Positions 1 to 7,684 of a DNA stretch of 19,341 nucleotides are shown here, piece by piece. The notes under the pieces are model-generated. The model was not told the origin of the DNA and made no database searches. It saw only the letters and a program-made list of their open reading frames with translations. The position numbers and the translations under genes are program-made. Within the stretch, counting starts at the first letter, position 1, and the number at the start of each line of letters is the position of its first letter. Source of the DNA: an uncultured Collinsella sp. (GTDB lineage: Bacteria; Actinomycetota; Coriobacteriia; Coriobacteriales; Coriobacteriaceae). The stretch lies in assembly GCA_900554495.1 (NCBI GenBank), contig USHR01000012.1, forward strand, positions 1 to 19,341, in the 5' to 3' direction.

Positions 1-36
1 TCTCCAATCGTTTGCGTGCCCACCATTATATAAAAG

Positions 37-69
37 AGCCGCCCGCGAGTGGTTGTTTTGCGGGCGGCT
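37..69. other. GC-rich hairpin upstream of trxA
   Basis: AGCCGCCCGC at 37-46 pairs perfectly with GCGGGCGGCT at 60-69 around a 13-nt loop. A T-rich run follows the stem only when read on the minus strand (through 36-24), so it is not a clean terminator for a plus-strand gene entering from the left. TATAAG at 73-78 just after it could be a -10 element for trxA, but no good -35 is visible. The role is undecided: bidirectional terminator or leader structure. Confidence 0.4.
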
Positions 70-132
70 GGGTATAAGCACGGTCGTACTGAGTTTTACG
101 CGGCCGAGCCGCGTCGCATTATGGAGGTCACC

Positions 133-453
133 ATGGCTGACATTAATCAGATTACCCCCGAGAACTTCGATTCCATCGTTAACGACAGCCTGCCCGTGCT
201 GGTCGATTTTTGGGCACCGTGGTGCGGGCCCTGTCGATCCCTCTCGCCCATCGTTGACGAGGTTGCCGATGAGCTGGCGGGCAAGCTTGCCGTTGCCAAA
301 TGCAACGTCGACGACAACCAGGACCTGGCCATGAAGTATGGCGTCATGAGCATCCCCACGCTGATTGTGTTTAAGAACGGCGAGGAGATTGACCGCTCGG
401 TTGGCGCTCTGCCCAAGGCGAGACTGCAGGCGCTGCTGGAGAAGCATCTGTAA
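133..453 (+). CDS. trxA: Thioredoxin
   Basis: This is a 106-residue cytoplasmic thioredoxin, the normal length for the family. It reduces protein disulfides with electrons from thioredoxin reductase. The redox motif WCGPC is at residues 30-34, preceded by the usual VDFWAPW strand, and the cis-proline loop appears as SIPT. I start at the ATG at 133 because GGAGG lies at 123-127 just before it. An in-frame extension back to 49 would add 28 residues with no thioredoxin similarity and would run through the hairpin at 37-69. The gene stands alone: a strong terminator lies 122 nt downstream. No reductase gene is nearby. Family assignment is certain; which paralogue this is cannot be told. Confidence 0.96.
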   Translation: MADINQITPENFDSIVNDSLPVLVDFWAPWCGPCRSLSPIVDEVADELAGKLAVAKCNVDDNQDLAMKYGVMSIPTLIVFKNGEEIDRSVGALPKARLQALLEKHL

Positions 454-574
454 TACGCTTGTTACATGTTGCCGTCTGCCTGCCGTCCATGAGCGCTTTT
501 ACGCCGCTCGCCGGACTTCTGAATGCACCGAGTGCAACCACGGATAGTATGGTAGTCACAAACAGCCCCCAGTG

Positions 575-612
575 AACGGGTGCGGGTCGCACAGACTCGT
601 ACCCGTTTTCTT
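575..612 (+). terminator. Rho-independent terminator after trxA
   Basis: A 13-bp stem (576-588 with 594-606, two G-T pairs) closes a 5-nt loop GCACA and is followed by TTTTCTT. It lies 122 nt after the trxA stop. The 454-574 stretch before it holds no credible gene. It separates trxA from the nickel block, so the next gene needs its own promoter. A TAAAAT at 640-645 is a possible -10, without a recognisable -35. Confidence 0.8.
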
Positions 613-684
613 ATGCAGCTGCGCGCAGAGCGGGCGTAGTAAAATCTGAACCACTGAACTGCCCCATACAAAAGGAGATTTCCC

Positions 685-933
685 ATGCATGATGTTGGAA
701 TGAACATGAGCCAGCTTGCCATGAGCGTCAAGCAGGTCGACGACACCATCGAGCTCGCTCACGAGTGGAGCCATCAGCTGCTGCATGCGACCGAGAATTT
801 TGACATGGAGCGCATCGGCGCCAAGCTCGAGGCCGCCATGGCCGCGCTCCACGAGGCGCATGACGCGCTCGAGGGCTACGAGGAAGCCATCGAGGCCGAC
901 CACAACTCCGTCGGCTCCGTGAAGCTGGTGTAA
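685..933 (+). CDS. Small His-rich helical protein of unknown function, upstream of nikR
   Basis: This 82-residue protein matches no family I recognise. It has a good ribosome-binding site (AAAGGAGA at 671-678) before the ATG at 685. It appears to be almost wholly alpha-helical and cytoplasmic, with no signal peptide or membrane segment. Histidines at 26, 30 and 34 fall at i, i+4, i+8 and would line one helix face; His56 and His59 lie on a second acidic helix, and His2 and His73 near the ends. There is no cysteine. The nikR start codon follows the stop by one nucleotide, so the two are very probably co-transcribed and translationally coupled. Together these suggest a nickel-binding or nickel-responsive partner. 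That role is inference: a four-helix-bundle fragment or structural protein would look the same. Confidence 0.8.
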   Translation: MHDVGMNMSQLAMSVKQVDDTIELAHEWSHQLLHATENFDMERIGAKLEAAMAALHEAHDALEGYEEAIEADHNSVGSVKLV

Positions 934-934
934 G

Positions 935-1447
935 GTGGCCGAACACGGGCACTGCTGCGAGTACGAGCACGAGCATCCGCACGGGGCGGACGGTGACGCG
1001 GGCTGCCACTGTAGTGGCTCCGGCTCCGAGCTGGTCCGTTTTTCGGTTACCGCACCCGACGACCTGCTGCGCCGTTTTGACGAGCAGATCGCGCGCCGCG
1101 GCGACGTGGCCAACCGCTCCGAGGCCGTGCGCGATTTGATTCGCGCCTCGATCGCCAAAGAGCAGATGCGCACGCCCGATGAGCACGTTATCGGGTCGCT
1201 CACCATGATCTACGACCATCACACCGGCGATCTGACGCGCCGCCTGGACGAGGTGCAGCACGACTACACCGACGAGATCGTATCGACGATGCACGTGCAT
1301 TTGGATCACCACAACTGCTTGGAAATCCTGGCACTCAAGGGTCGCGGCGAGCGCGTCTACGAACTAGCCGACCGCCTGCTGGGCCTGCGCGGCGTTAAGC
1401 ACGGCGAGCTCACGTGCGCCGCCACCAAGCAGAGCCTGGGGCTGTAG
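935..1447 (+). CDS. nikR: NikR-family nickel-responsive regulator with His/Cys-rich N-terminal extension
   Basis: This is a 170-residue ribbon-helix-helix regulator. The DNA-binding domain spans about residues 33-75 (LVRFSVTAPDDLLRRFDEQI, then RSEAVRDLIR) and the ACT-like nickel domain about 85-165. The family nickel ligands are present: a His in YDHH, then HVH followed by a Cys in DHHNC. Canonical NikR begins at the ribbon strand. Here about 31 extra residues precede it, with His at 4, 6, 12, 14, 16 and 25 and Cys at 7, 8, 24 and 26. The GTG at 935 is one nucleotide after the preceding stop; no internal ATG would give an intact DNA-binding domain, so the extension is probably real, though a CTG or GTG start near residue 33 cannot be excluded. 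The context next to hyp genes fits control of nickel uptake or hydrogenase synthesis. Confidence 0.92.
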   Translation: MAEHGHCCEYEHEHPHGADGDAGCHCSGSGSELVRFSVTAPDDLLRRFDEQIARRGDVANRSEAVRDLIRASIAKEQMRTPDEHVIGSLTMIYDHHTGDLTRRLDEVQHDYTDEIVSTMHVHLDHHNCLEILALKGRGERVYELADRLLGLRGVKHGELTCAATKQSLGL

Positions 1448-1466
1448 CGGGATTTCCCGCAGCGCA

Positions 1467-1545
1467 CCTGCCAAATAGGGACAGGTTTGTTTTGGCAGGT
1501 TTAGAAGTTTTACCTACCAAAATAAACCTGTCCCTTTTTGGTCGG
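1467..1545. repeat. Two inverted 33-bp palindromic units (units 1 and 2)
   Basis: Unit 1 (1467-1499) and unit 2 (1513-1545) are opposite orientations of the same 33-bp sequence, so together they form a nearly 80-nt imperfect palindrome. Each unit is itself bounded by complementary ends of the type CCTGCCAAA and TTTGGCAGG around the core GGGACAGGTTT. A smaller hairpin, GCGGG-ATTT-CCCGC (1447-1460), lies just before. The pair fills the gap between nikR and hypF and could fold into a long hairpin that ends the nikR transcript. Single copies of the same unit occur at 10763-10795 and 14619-14651. Confidence 0.85.
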
Positions 1546-1564
1546 TTTTGATGAGGGGTGTCGC

Positions 1565-4036
1565 ATGCGGCATGCGCATATTCATGTGACGGGCATTGTG
1601 CAGGGCGTTGGCATGCGACCGTTTGTGTATCGCGAGGCCATGGCACATGGCATTTGTGGATGGGTGCTCAATGCGGGCGACGGCGTGCATATCGAGGCGC
1701 ACGCTTTGGCCGATGCGCTCGATGCTTTTGTTGCCGCGCTTTCTGAGCATGCGCCTGCGGCAGCTCGCGTTGAGCGAGTCGATATTGCGGATTTGGAGCC
1801 TGGCGGCTGGAGCGCTGCCGATGAGCAGGGCTTTCACATTGTGGCGTCGCAGGACCAGACCGCGCACACGACGCTCGTCTCGCCCGATATCGCCACCTGT
1901 GACGATTGCCTGCGCGAGTTGTTCGATCCCGCCGACCGACGCTATCACTACCCCTTTATCAACTGCACTAACTGCGGCCCACGCTTTACCATCATCCGAT
2001 CGCTGCCTTATGACCGAGCGGCCACGTCGATGGATTGTTTTCCCATGTGTCCCAAGTGCGCTGCGGAGTATGTCGACCCACTCGACCGGCGTTTTCACGC
2101 GCAGCCCGATGCCTGCTTTGATTGCGGGCCGCATATTACGTGGCGCGAGGCTGTAAACGGCAATGCGTGCGGGAATTCGTCCGCGACACCGGCCGTCGGC
2201 ACCACACGCGAGGCCAGCGACGCTATCATCGAGCGCTGCGTTGAGCTGCTGGCCAGCGGTGGCATCGTCGCCATCAAGGGCCTGGGCGGATTCCATCTAG
2301 CCTGTGACGCTGCCAACGAGCAGGCGGTGGCCGAGTTGCGCCGTCGCAAACGCCGCAGCAACAAACCACTTGCCGTCATGGTACGTAGTCTTGCTGATAC
2401 CGAGCGCCTGTGTCATATCGATGATGCTGAACGCGATCTGCTCGCTGGCAGTATCCGCCCCATCGTGCTGCTGCGCCGGCGCACTGTTAGCGAGGACAAC
2501 GACGGTTCCCCCGACATCCTCGCCCTCGCGCCATCTGTCGCGCACGACCTGCCCGAGCTCGGCGTCATGCTCCCCTATACGCCGCTTCAACATCTGTTGC
2601 TTGCCGCGGCAGAAGTCTGCGGTATGCACGCGCTCGTCATGACCAGCGGAAACCTGAGCGAAGAACCCATCGAGACCGACGACGACCTTGCCTGGGAACA
2701 CCTCGTTGCCGCCGGCATCGCCGACGCGTTGCTCGGTAACGACCGCGCGATTCTCTCGCGCTATGACGATTCCGTGGTGCGCGTGGTCGACGGCGCCGTT
2801 ATGCCCGTGCGCCGCGCTCGGGGATATGCACCCCAGCCGCTGCCGTTGCCGGCGCTCGACGGCGCTCCGTCCTGCGTGCTCGCCTGCGGGCCACAACAAA
2901 AGGCCACGATTGCGCTCACACGTGAAGGGACGAACGGCGAGGCGCCCTGTTTTGTGTCGCAGCATATCGGCGATGTTGAAAACGGCGGGACCTTCGATGC
3001 CTGGAACGCCGCGCGCACGCGCTTGGAAGATCTCTTTGATTTGGCGCCCGCCGCCTTGGCCTGCGATGTACACCCCAGCTATCTATCGGGCCAGTGGGCG
3101 CGCGAGCAGGCGCGAAAATGCAATCTGCCGCTCGTCGAGGTGCAGCACCATCATGCGCATATCGCGAGCGTAATGGCCGAGGCCATCGCCGCGGGCCAGC
3201 TTACAACCGACGCGCGCGTCCTTGGCATCGCCTTTGACGGCACCGGCGCCGGCACCGATGGGACCATTTGGGGCGGCGAGTTTCTTGTTGCCAGCCTTGG
3301 CGGCTTTGAACGCGCCGCGCATTTGCGCACCTGGGCGCTCCCCGGCGGGGCGGCCTCCGTGCGCGACGCCCGCCGCAACGCCTTTGCCCTGCTCAGTGAG
3401 CTCGGTCTGCTCGAGCACCCAGGTGCCGCTCGGCTTTTGGACAGCCTCGACGAGCAAACGCGCAGCGTGACAGCCACCATGATCGAGCGCGGCATCAACA
3501 GCCCGCGTACCAGCAGCATGGGGCGTCTCTTTGATGCCGCGGCAGCAATTCTGGGCATCTGCGACAAGGCAACCTACGAGGGCGAACCCGCCATCGAGCT
3601 TGAGGCTGCCGCCTGGCGCGCGCTCGACAACGAAATCGCCCATTTTCCCGACAACAACGCCGGCTATTTCGCATCTGGCCCATCGTGGCTGGGCGGCCCC
3701 TATGTTCTGGACCAGAAAGCACTCTTTGAGGCACTTTTGGGAGGAATTGAAGCCGGAGCGCCCGCCGACAGGCTCGCACTCGATTTCCATGTCTCCGTCG
3801 CGCGCTCCTCGGCGCGCATCGCCAGCGATATCTGCGTGCACGAGGGCATCGACACCGTCGCGCTCTCGGGCGGCGTCTTCATGAACCGACTTCTGCTTCA
3901 GCTCCTCGCCCGCGAGCTCAAAAGCGCAGGCCTTACTGTCCTTGTCCCCCACACCGTACCCGTCAATGACGGCTGCATCGCCTACGGTCAGGCGGCAGTC
4001 GCAAGCGCTCGTCTTGCGCAGGTTGCATCGCAGTAG
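1565..4036 (+). CDS. hypF: HypF carbamoyltransferase for [NiFe]-hydrogenase maturation
   Basis: HypF uses carbamoyl phosphate and ATP to carbamoylate the C-terminal Cys of HypE, the first step in making the cyanide ligands of the [NiFe] site. At 823 residues it has full family length and domain order. An acylphosphatase-like domain is at about 1-92 (GIVQGVGMRPFVYR). Two zinc-finger pairs follow (C112/C115, C134/C137; C162/C165, C184/C187), then a YrdC-like domain (AIKGLGGFHLACDA). The C-terminal Kae1-like domain carries the metal-binding HHHAHIASV, the loop FDGTGAGTDGTIWGGEF and LSGGVFMN. I start at the ATG at 1565, preceded by GAGGGG (1554-1559). An upstream in-frame TTG at 1538 lies inside the palindromic repeat and is unlikely. 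The repeat unit ends 19 nt before the start. Confidence 0.97.
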   Translation: MRHAHIHVTGIVQGVGMRPFVYREAMAHGICGWVLNAGDGVHIEAHALADALDAFVAALSEHAPAAARVERVDIADLEPGGWSAADEQGFHIVASQDQTAHTTLVSPDIATCDDCLRELFDPADRRYHYPFINCTNCGPRFTIIRSLPYDRAATSMDCFPMCPKCAAEYVDPLDRRFHAQPDACFDCGPHITWREAVNGNACGNSSATPAVGTTREASDAIIERCVELLASGGIVAIKGLGGFHLACDAANEQAVAELRRRKRRSNKPLAVMVRSLADTERLCHIDDAERDLLAGSIRPIVLLRRRTVSEDNDGSPDILALAPSVAHDLPELGVMLPYTPLQHLLLAAAEVCGMHALVMTSGNLSEEPIETDDDLAWEHLVAAGIADALLGNDRAILSRYDDSVVRVVDGAVMPVRRARGYAPQPLPLPALDGAPSCVLACGPQQKATIALTREGTNGEAPCFVSQHIGDVENGGTFDAWNAARTRLEDLFDLAPAALACDVHPSYLSGQWAREQARKCNLPLVEVQHHHAHIASVMAEAIAAGQLTTDARVLGIAFDGTGAGTDGTIWGGEFLVASLGGFERAAHLRTWALPGGAASVRDARRNAFALLSELGLLEHPGAARLLDSLDEQTRSVTATMIERGINSPRTSSMGRLFDAAAAILGICDKATYEGEPAIELEAAAWRALDNEIAHFPDNNAGYFASGPSWLGGPYVLDQKALFEALLGGIEAGAPADRLALDFHVSVARSSARIASDICVHEGIDTVALSGGVFMNRLLLQLLARELKSAGLTVLVPHTVPVNDGCIAYGQAAVASARLAQVASQ

Positions 4037-4073
4037 GCTGTTCGGCCAGCCCGCAAGCCGCCGTCTCACAGGT

Positions 4074-4108
4074 GTAGCGCGTTTGCCCGCAGCGCCCGCG
4101 AGCGCTAC
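4074..4108 (+). other. Hairpin in the hypF-hypC gap
   Basis: The 131-bp gap between hypF and hypC contains GTAGCGC (4074-4080) pairing with GCGCTAC (4102-4108), then a small palindrome CCATCAACTGATGG (4108-4121). No T-run follows, so it is not an obvious terminator. It may act as an mRNA stability or processing element that sets hypC-E expression apart from hypF. TATAAA at 4151-4156 near the hypC start is too close to the ribosome-binding site to be a useful -10. Confidence 0.3.
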
Positions 4109-4167
4109 CATCAACTGATGGATTATTGAGCGCCCGTCCAGCGCAAAGCGTATAAAAGGGGAACAAT

Positions 4168-4428
4168 ATGTGCCTTGCCGTTCCCGGCAAAGTAGTCAAA
4201 CGCGACGACGACCTCAAGGCCACCGTCGACATGATGGGCATCGAGCGCCCCGTGTCGCTGCGACTCGTGCCGACGGCGCAGGTTGGCGACTATATTCTCG
4301 TACACGCCGGCTTTGGCATCCAGATTGTCGACGAGCAGGAAGCACAGGAAACGCTCGAGCTTGTTAATGCCATGTCCGAGCTGGTCGAAGAAGACCAGCT
4401 GACCACCAACCCGGCGGAGGCTTACTAG
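4168..4428 (+). CDS. hypC: HypC/HybG-family hydrogenase maturation chaperone
   Basis: HypC is a small OB-fold chaperone that works with HypD to carry the Fe(CN)2CO unit and deliver it to the hydrogenase large-subunit precursor. The protein has 86 residues, typical for the family. It begins MCLAVPGKVV, with the essential Cys2 that becomes N-terminal after Met removal. His46 in DYILVHAGFG matches the conserved histidine position. AAAAGGGGA (4155-4163) serves as the ribosome-binding site for the ATG at 4168. Its stop codon overlaps the hypD GTG by one base, so the two partner proteins are translationally coupled. No second hypC paralogue is seen in the window. Confidence 0.96.
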   Translation: MCLAVPGKVVKRDDDLKATVDMMGIERPVSLRLVPTAQVGDYILVHAGFGIQIVDEQEAQETLELVNAMSELVEEDQLTTNPAEAY

Positions 4429-5540
4429 TGGCGCCCGAGCAGCCGGCGCGCTCCGGTATCGATTTCTCGGCATTCCGCGATCCCAAGCTGGCTCGCGAGC
4501 TCATCGAGCGCATTCATGAGCTTGTCGGCGACCGCACCATCAACCTTATGGAAGTCTGCGGCACGCATACCGTGAGCATCGGGCGCTATGGCTTTCGCTC
4601 CATTATGCCGGCCGGGCTCAAGCTGCTGAGCGGCCCGGGCTGCCCCGTCTGCGTCACCGCCAACCGCGACATCGACCACGCAATCGCGCTCGCCAACATA
4701 GACGGCGCCATCATCACCACCTTTGGCGACATGATGCGCGTGCCCGGATCGTCCACCTCGCTCGCTGCACAAAAGGCGGCAGGGCGTGACATTCGCATTG
4801 TGTACTCCCCGCTCGATGCACTCGACATTGCCGAGCAAAACCCCGATCGCCCGGTTATTTTTATGGGCGTGGGCTTTGAGACCACAACGCCCACCATCGC
4901 CGCCGCCATCTTGGAGGCCGAAGCGCGCGGGCTTTTGAACTTCTCGGTCTATTGCGCCCACAAGACCACGCCGCCGGCGTTGCGCGCCATCGCTAACGAT
5001 CCCGAGACCGTCATCGACGGCTTTATCCTGCCGGGACACGTCGCCACCATCACGGGCTTGGCGCCCTTTAGCTTTTTGGTCGACGAATTCAATACCCCGG
5101 GCGTGGTCACGGGATTTGAACCGGTCGATATCCTGCAGGGCATCTGCATGCTGGTCCAGATGGTTGTCGAGGACAGGCCGGCGATTGACAACGCCTACCG
5201 CCGTGGCGTCAACGCAGACGGCAACCCCGTGGCACGCCAGCTGGTCGAGCAGGTGTTTGAGCCATGCGACACCACGTGGCGCGGGCTGGGGCCGATTGCC
5301 AACTCGGGCCTTTCCATCCGCCCCGAGTTCTCGCGCTTTGATGCCCGCGTTCGCTTTGACGTGCCCGTTGAGCCGACGGTTGAGCCGCGCGGATGCCGCT
5401 GCGGCGACGTGCTGCGCGGAGCCATTACGCCGAGCAGCTGCCCGCTCTTTGGCCGCACCTGCACGCCCGAGCACCCCGTCGGCCCGTGCATGGTGAGTTC
5501 CGAAGGCAGCTGCGCGGCGTACTACCGTTACCGAGTCTAG
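4428..5540 (+). CDS. hypD: HypD iron-sulfur scaffold for Fe(CN)2CO assembly
   Basis: HypD is the [4Fe-4S] scaffold on which, with HypC, the Fe(CN)2CO unit is built. The protein has 370 residues, the normal length. The N-terminal MEVCGTHT and GPGCPVC motifs place the conserved cysteines at residues 44, 72 and 75. Further conserved blocks are GVGFETTTPT, CAHKTTPPAL and GFILPGHVATITG. The C-terminal cluster-binding region contains GCRCGD, SSCPLFGRTC and GPCMVSSEGSC. The start is a GTG overlapping the hypC stop (TAGTG), with GGCGGAGG at 4413-4420 in front. An ATG start would require dropping about 40 conserved residues. All family motifs appear intact, so it should be functional. Confidence 0.97.
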   Translation: MAPEQPARSGIDFSAFRDPKLARELIERIHELVGDRTINLMEVCGTHTVSIGRYGFRSIMPAGLKLLSGPGCPVCVTANRDIDHAIALANIDGAIITTFGDMMRVPGSSTSLAAQKAAGRDIRIVYSPLDALDIAEQNPDRPVIFMGVGFETTTPTIAAAILEAEARGLLNFSVYCAHKTTPPALRAIANDPETVIDGFILPGHVATITGLAPFSFLVDEFNTPGVVTGFEPVDILQGICMLVQMVVEDRPAIDNAYRRGVNADGNPVARQLVEQVFEPCDTTWRGLGPIANSGLSIRPEFSRFDARVRFDVPVEPTVEPRGCRCGDVLRGAITPSSCPLFGRTCTPEHPVGPCMVSSEGSCAAYYRYRV

Positions 5541-5588
5541 CCCGAACGCCCCCGCGCACTGACACCTCCCACGATTGGAGTTTTGGAT

Positions 5589-6623
5589 ATGTCCCATAGC
5601 ATCACCGATAGCACCGTCCTGTTGGGCCACGGCTCCGGCGGACAGATGATGAAGCGCATCATCGATGAGGTCTTTTTAGATGCCTTTGGTTCGCCCGAGC
5701 TGCTCGAAGGCAACGATGCCGGCGTCGCCGCGCTGCCCGCGAGCGGGCGCATCGCCATGTCGACCGACAGCTTTGTAGTCTCGCCGCAGTTCTTCCCCGG
5801 TGGCAACATCGGCCGCCTCGCCGTGTGCGGAACCGTTAACGATGTCGCGACCTCGGGCGCCAACGTGCGCTACCTGTCGTGCGGCTTTATCCTTGAAGAG
5901 GGCTATCCCATGGATAAGCTCCGCCAGATTGTGCAGACGATGGCCGAGACGGCGCACGAGGCGGGCGTGTCCATAATCACGGGCGACACCAAGGTGGTCG
6001 AGCGCGGCGGGGCCGACGGCGTCTATATCAATACCGCCGGCGTGGGCGAGGTACCCGCGGGCGTGGCGCTCAGCGGCGCAGACTGCCAGCCCGACGATGT
6101 CATCCTGGTCTCGGGTACACTGGGCGACCACGGTATCGCCATCATGAGCCAACGCGAGGGCCTGGCGTTTTCGAGCACCATCGAAAGCGATGCCGCGCCG
6201 CTCAACCACCTGATTGCCGACGTTTTGGCCGCAGCGCCCGGCACGCGTTGCTTTCGCGACCCCACGCGCGGTGGCCTGGCGTCCACACTCAACGAGTTTG
6301 CCCAGGCCAGCGGTGTTGCCATGGAGGTCGACGAAGATGCCGTGCCCGTGCGTCCCGACGTGCAGGCCGCCTGCGAAATGCTCGGCTACGATGTACTGCA
6401 GGTGGCAAACGAGGGCAAGATGGTTGCCGTCGTGCCTGCCGAGCAAGCCGATGCCGCGCTGGCCGCCATGCGCGCCGCCCGCTACGGCGAGAATGCCGCC
6501 GTCATCGGTCGCGTGCTGCCACTTGCCGAGGGCACCCGCCCCGCCGTGCGCGTACGTACCGGCTGGGGCTCGACCCGCATCCTCGACATGCTCGTAGGAG
6601 AGCAGCTGCCGAGAATTTGCTAA
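5589..6623 (+). CDS. hypE: HypE carbamoyl dehydratase
   Basis: HypE receives the carbamoyl group from HypF on its C-terminal cysteine and dehydrates it with ATP to a thiocyanate, the source of the cyanide ligands. This 344-residue protein has the PurM/AIR-synthase-like fold: GHGSGGQMM near the start, EGNDAGVAAL, the glycine-rich GTVNDVATSGA and DPTRGGLAS. It ends exactly in PRIC, so the catalytic C-terminal cysteine is present. I use the ATG at 5589 because GGAG (5577-5580) is 8 nt ahead; an in-frame TTG two codons earlier is a poorer choice. It follows hypD by 48 nt. hypA and hypB, which insert nickel, do not follow it. Confidence 0.97.
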   Translation: MSHSITDSTVLLGHGSGGQMMKRIIDEVFLDAFGSPELLEGNDAGVAALPASGRIAMSTDSFVVSPQFFPGGNIGRLAVCGTVNDVATSGANVRYLSCGFILEEGYPMDKLRQIVQTMAETAHEAGVSIITGDTKVVERGGADGVYINTAGVGEVPAGVALSGADCQPDDVILVSGTLGDHGIAIMSQREGLAFSSTIESDAAPLNHLIADVLAAAPGTRCFRDPTRGGLASTLNEFAQASGVAMEVDEDAVPVRPDVQAACEMLGYDVLQVANEGKMVAVVPAEQADAALAAMRAARYGENAAVIGRVLPLAEGTRPAVRVRTGWGSTRILDMLVGEQLPRIC

Positions 6624-6727
6624 CGACAAAGGCTCAGGGCTATTAAAGATATTCAGATTCCAAACATGCCCGGCACGCATGCCCAGTATCATGGGGTGCG
6701 TTTTGAAACCCAATGACGGGAGCTTTC

Positions 6728-7396
6728 ATGGCAGCAGCTTTTTCCCATGTGATTTTTGATCTGGACGGCACCATCCTCAACACGCTCGAGGACCTGGCGA
6801 CCGCCGGCAACCATACCTGCGAGACGCACGGCTGGCCTACGTTTGCCGTCGACGAGTACCGCTACAAGGTGGGAAACGGCATGCTCAAGCTGGTTGAGCG
6901 CTTTATGCCCGCCGAGTACGCGGGCGACGGCCGCATGTTTGAGCAGACGCTTGCCGAGTTTAGGGCTTACTACGGCGAGCACAAGGAGGACCACACCGCC
7001 CCCTATGCCGGCACGATCGAGATGCTCGACCGCTTGCGCGCCGCGGGTGTGCAACTTGCCGTGCTCACTAACAAGGACCACGTCTCGGCGGCTCCGCTTA
7101 TCGAGAAGTATTTTGGTTCCGAGCGCTTTGCGCTGGTGCAGGGCCACGTCGATGCGTTTCCGCCCAAGCCCGAGGCGCCTGTTACACTGCATGTGATGAA
7201 AGAGCTAGGCGCCGATCCGTCGACCACGCTCTATGTGGGCGATTCCAATGTCGATATCCTGACCGGTCACAACGCCGGCCTTAAGAGTGCGGGCGTCAGC
7301 TGGGGCTTCCGCGGCCGCGCAGAGCTGGAAGCCGCCGGCGCCGACTACGTGGTGGACACCCAGGACGAGCTCGCAGCGCTAATCCTGGGCGAGTAA
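6728..7396 (+). CDS. HAD-superfamily hydrolase, phosphoglycolate-phosphatase-like
   Basis: This is a 222-residue soluble HAD phosphatase. Motif I is FDLDGTILNT with Asp11 (nucleophile) and Asp13. A helical cap domain follows at about 20-80. Motif II is LTNK, motif III a lysine in FPPKPEA, and motif IV VGDSNVDILTGHNAG. The arrangement resembles phosphoglycolate phosphatase (Gph), which clears 2-phosphoglycolate, but substrate cannot be read from sequence in this family. GACGGGAG (6715-6722) precedes the ATG at 6728; an upstream ATG at 6713 overlaps that ribosome-binding site. It lies 104 nt after hypE on the same strand with no visible terminator between, so read-through is possible. There is no evident link to hydrogenase maturation. 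Confidence 0.9.
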   Translation: MAAAFSHVIFDLDGTILNTLEDLATAGNHTCETHGWPTFAVDEYRYKVGNGMLKLVERFMPAEYAGDGRMFEQTLAEFRAYYGEHKEDHTAPYAGTIEMLDRLRAAGVQLAVLTNKDHVSAAPLIEKYFGSERFALVQGHVDAFPPKPEAPVTLHVMKELGADPSTTLYVGDSNVDILTGHNAGLKSAGVSWGFRGRAELEAAGADYVVDTQDELAALILGE

Positions 7397-7443
7397 CGAG
7401 CGACACTGCTTAACGCAGCTGCGACAATGCTGTTGCGCGGAAA

Positions 7444-7500
7444 GTAGTCGTTGGGGACGTTCTTAAACGACTAGTCAGACAAGAACGCCCCAACGACTAC
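7444..7500. repeat. Inverted repeat built on a 29-bp palindromic unit
   Basis: A 21-nt arm (7444-7464) is complementary to 7481-7500 except for one bulged base. Within it, TAGTCGTT (7445-7452) and AACGACTA (7466-7473) bound a 29-bp unit with the core GGGGACGTTC. The same unit, inverted and with different but still complementary ends, is at 13231-13259. It sits 47 nt after the HAD gene stop and next to the larger element at 7516-7681. Confidence 0.8.
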
Positions 7501-7515
7501 CCCAACAATGGCAAC

Positions 7516-7681
7516 GCCGCAGGTAGAGGACGGACAGCGAGCGGACACCAGAGCGAACAAATTGGCATGAAAAGAGGACGGCATAGACCTTCTGGTCATA
7601 CCGTCCTCTTTGAATGACAAGTTGTCGTTCTGGTGCCCGCGCAACGTCGAGCAGTTGCGGCGTTTGGTAAAACGCCGCAAC
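7516..7681 (-). repeat. Structured 3'-UTR element, copy A
   Basis: Read on the minus strand, this element starts 3 nt after the lipoprotein stop codon. First is a perfect 12-bp hairpin (7670-7681 with 7654-7665, plus-strand loop GGTA). Then comes an outer stem (7629-7640 with 7541-7552, 12 bp, including one pair that is G-U only in minus-strand RNA), a weaker stem extension, and an inner terminator-like hairpin (7571-7611). The tail carries the conserved plus-strand sequences GCCGCAGGTAGAG and ACGGACAGCGAGCGG. Copy B at 13321-13485 shares these conserved flanks, hairpin loop and GACC/GGTC tip but has different, compensating stem sequences. Whether it works as an RNA, a bidirectional terminator or a selfish repeat is unknown. 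Confidence 0.8.
7571..7611. terminator. Bidirectional terminator hairpin inside copy A
   Basis: AAAGAGGACGG (7571-7581) pairs with CCGTCCTCTTT (7601-7611), then after a small mismatch GACC (7586-7589) pairs with GGTC (7594-7597) around the loop TTCT. Short T-runs follow on both strands. The hairpin lies between the convergent HAD and lipoprotein genes and probably ends both transcripts. Confidence 0.65.
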
Positions 7682-7684
7682 GAA

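Noticed and set aside
454..684. NikR operator of the GTATGA-N16-TCATAC type upstream of the 82-residue gene
   Set aside because: Only an isolated GTATGG (547-552) is present, without a matching half-site.
1467..1545. CRISPR-like repeats
   Set aside because: Only two inverted units with no regular spacers, and the same unit is scattered elsewhere; there are no cas genes.
4425..5630. Long minus-strand open frame opposite hypD
   Set aside because: hypD motifs are complete on the plus strand; the antisense translation is repetitive and Arg/Ala/Gly-rich.
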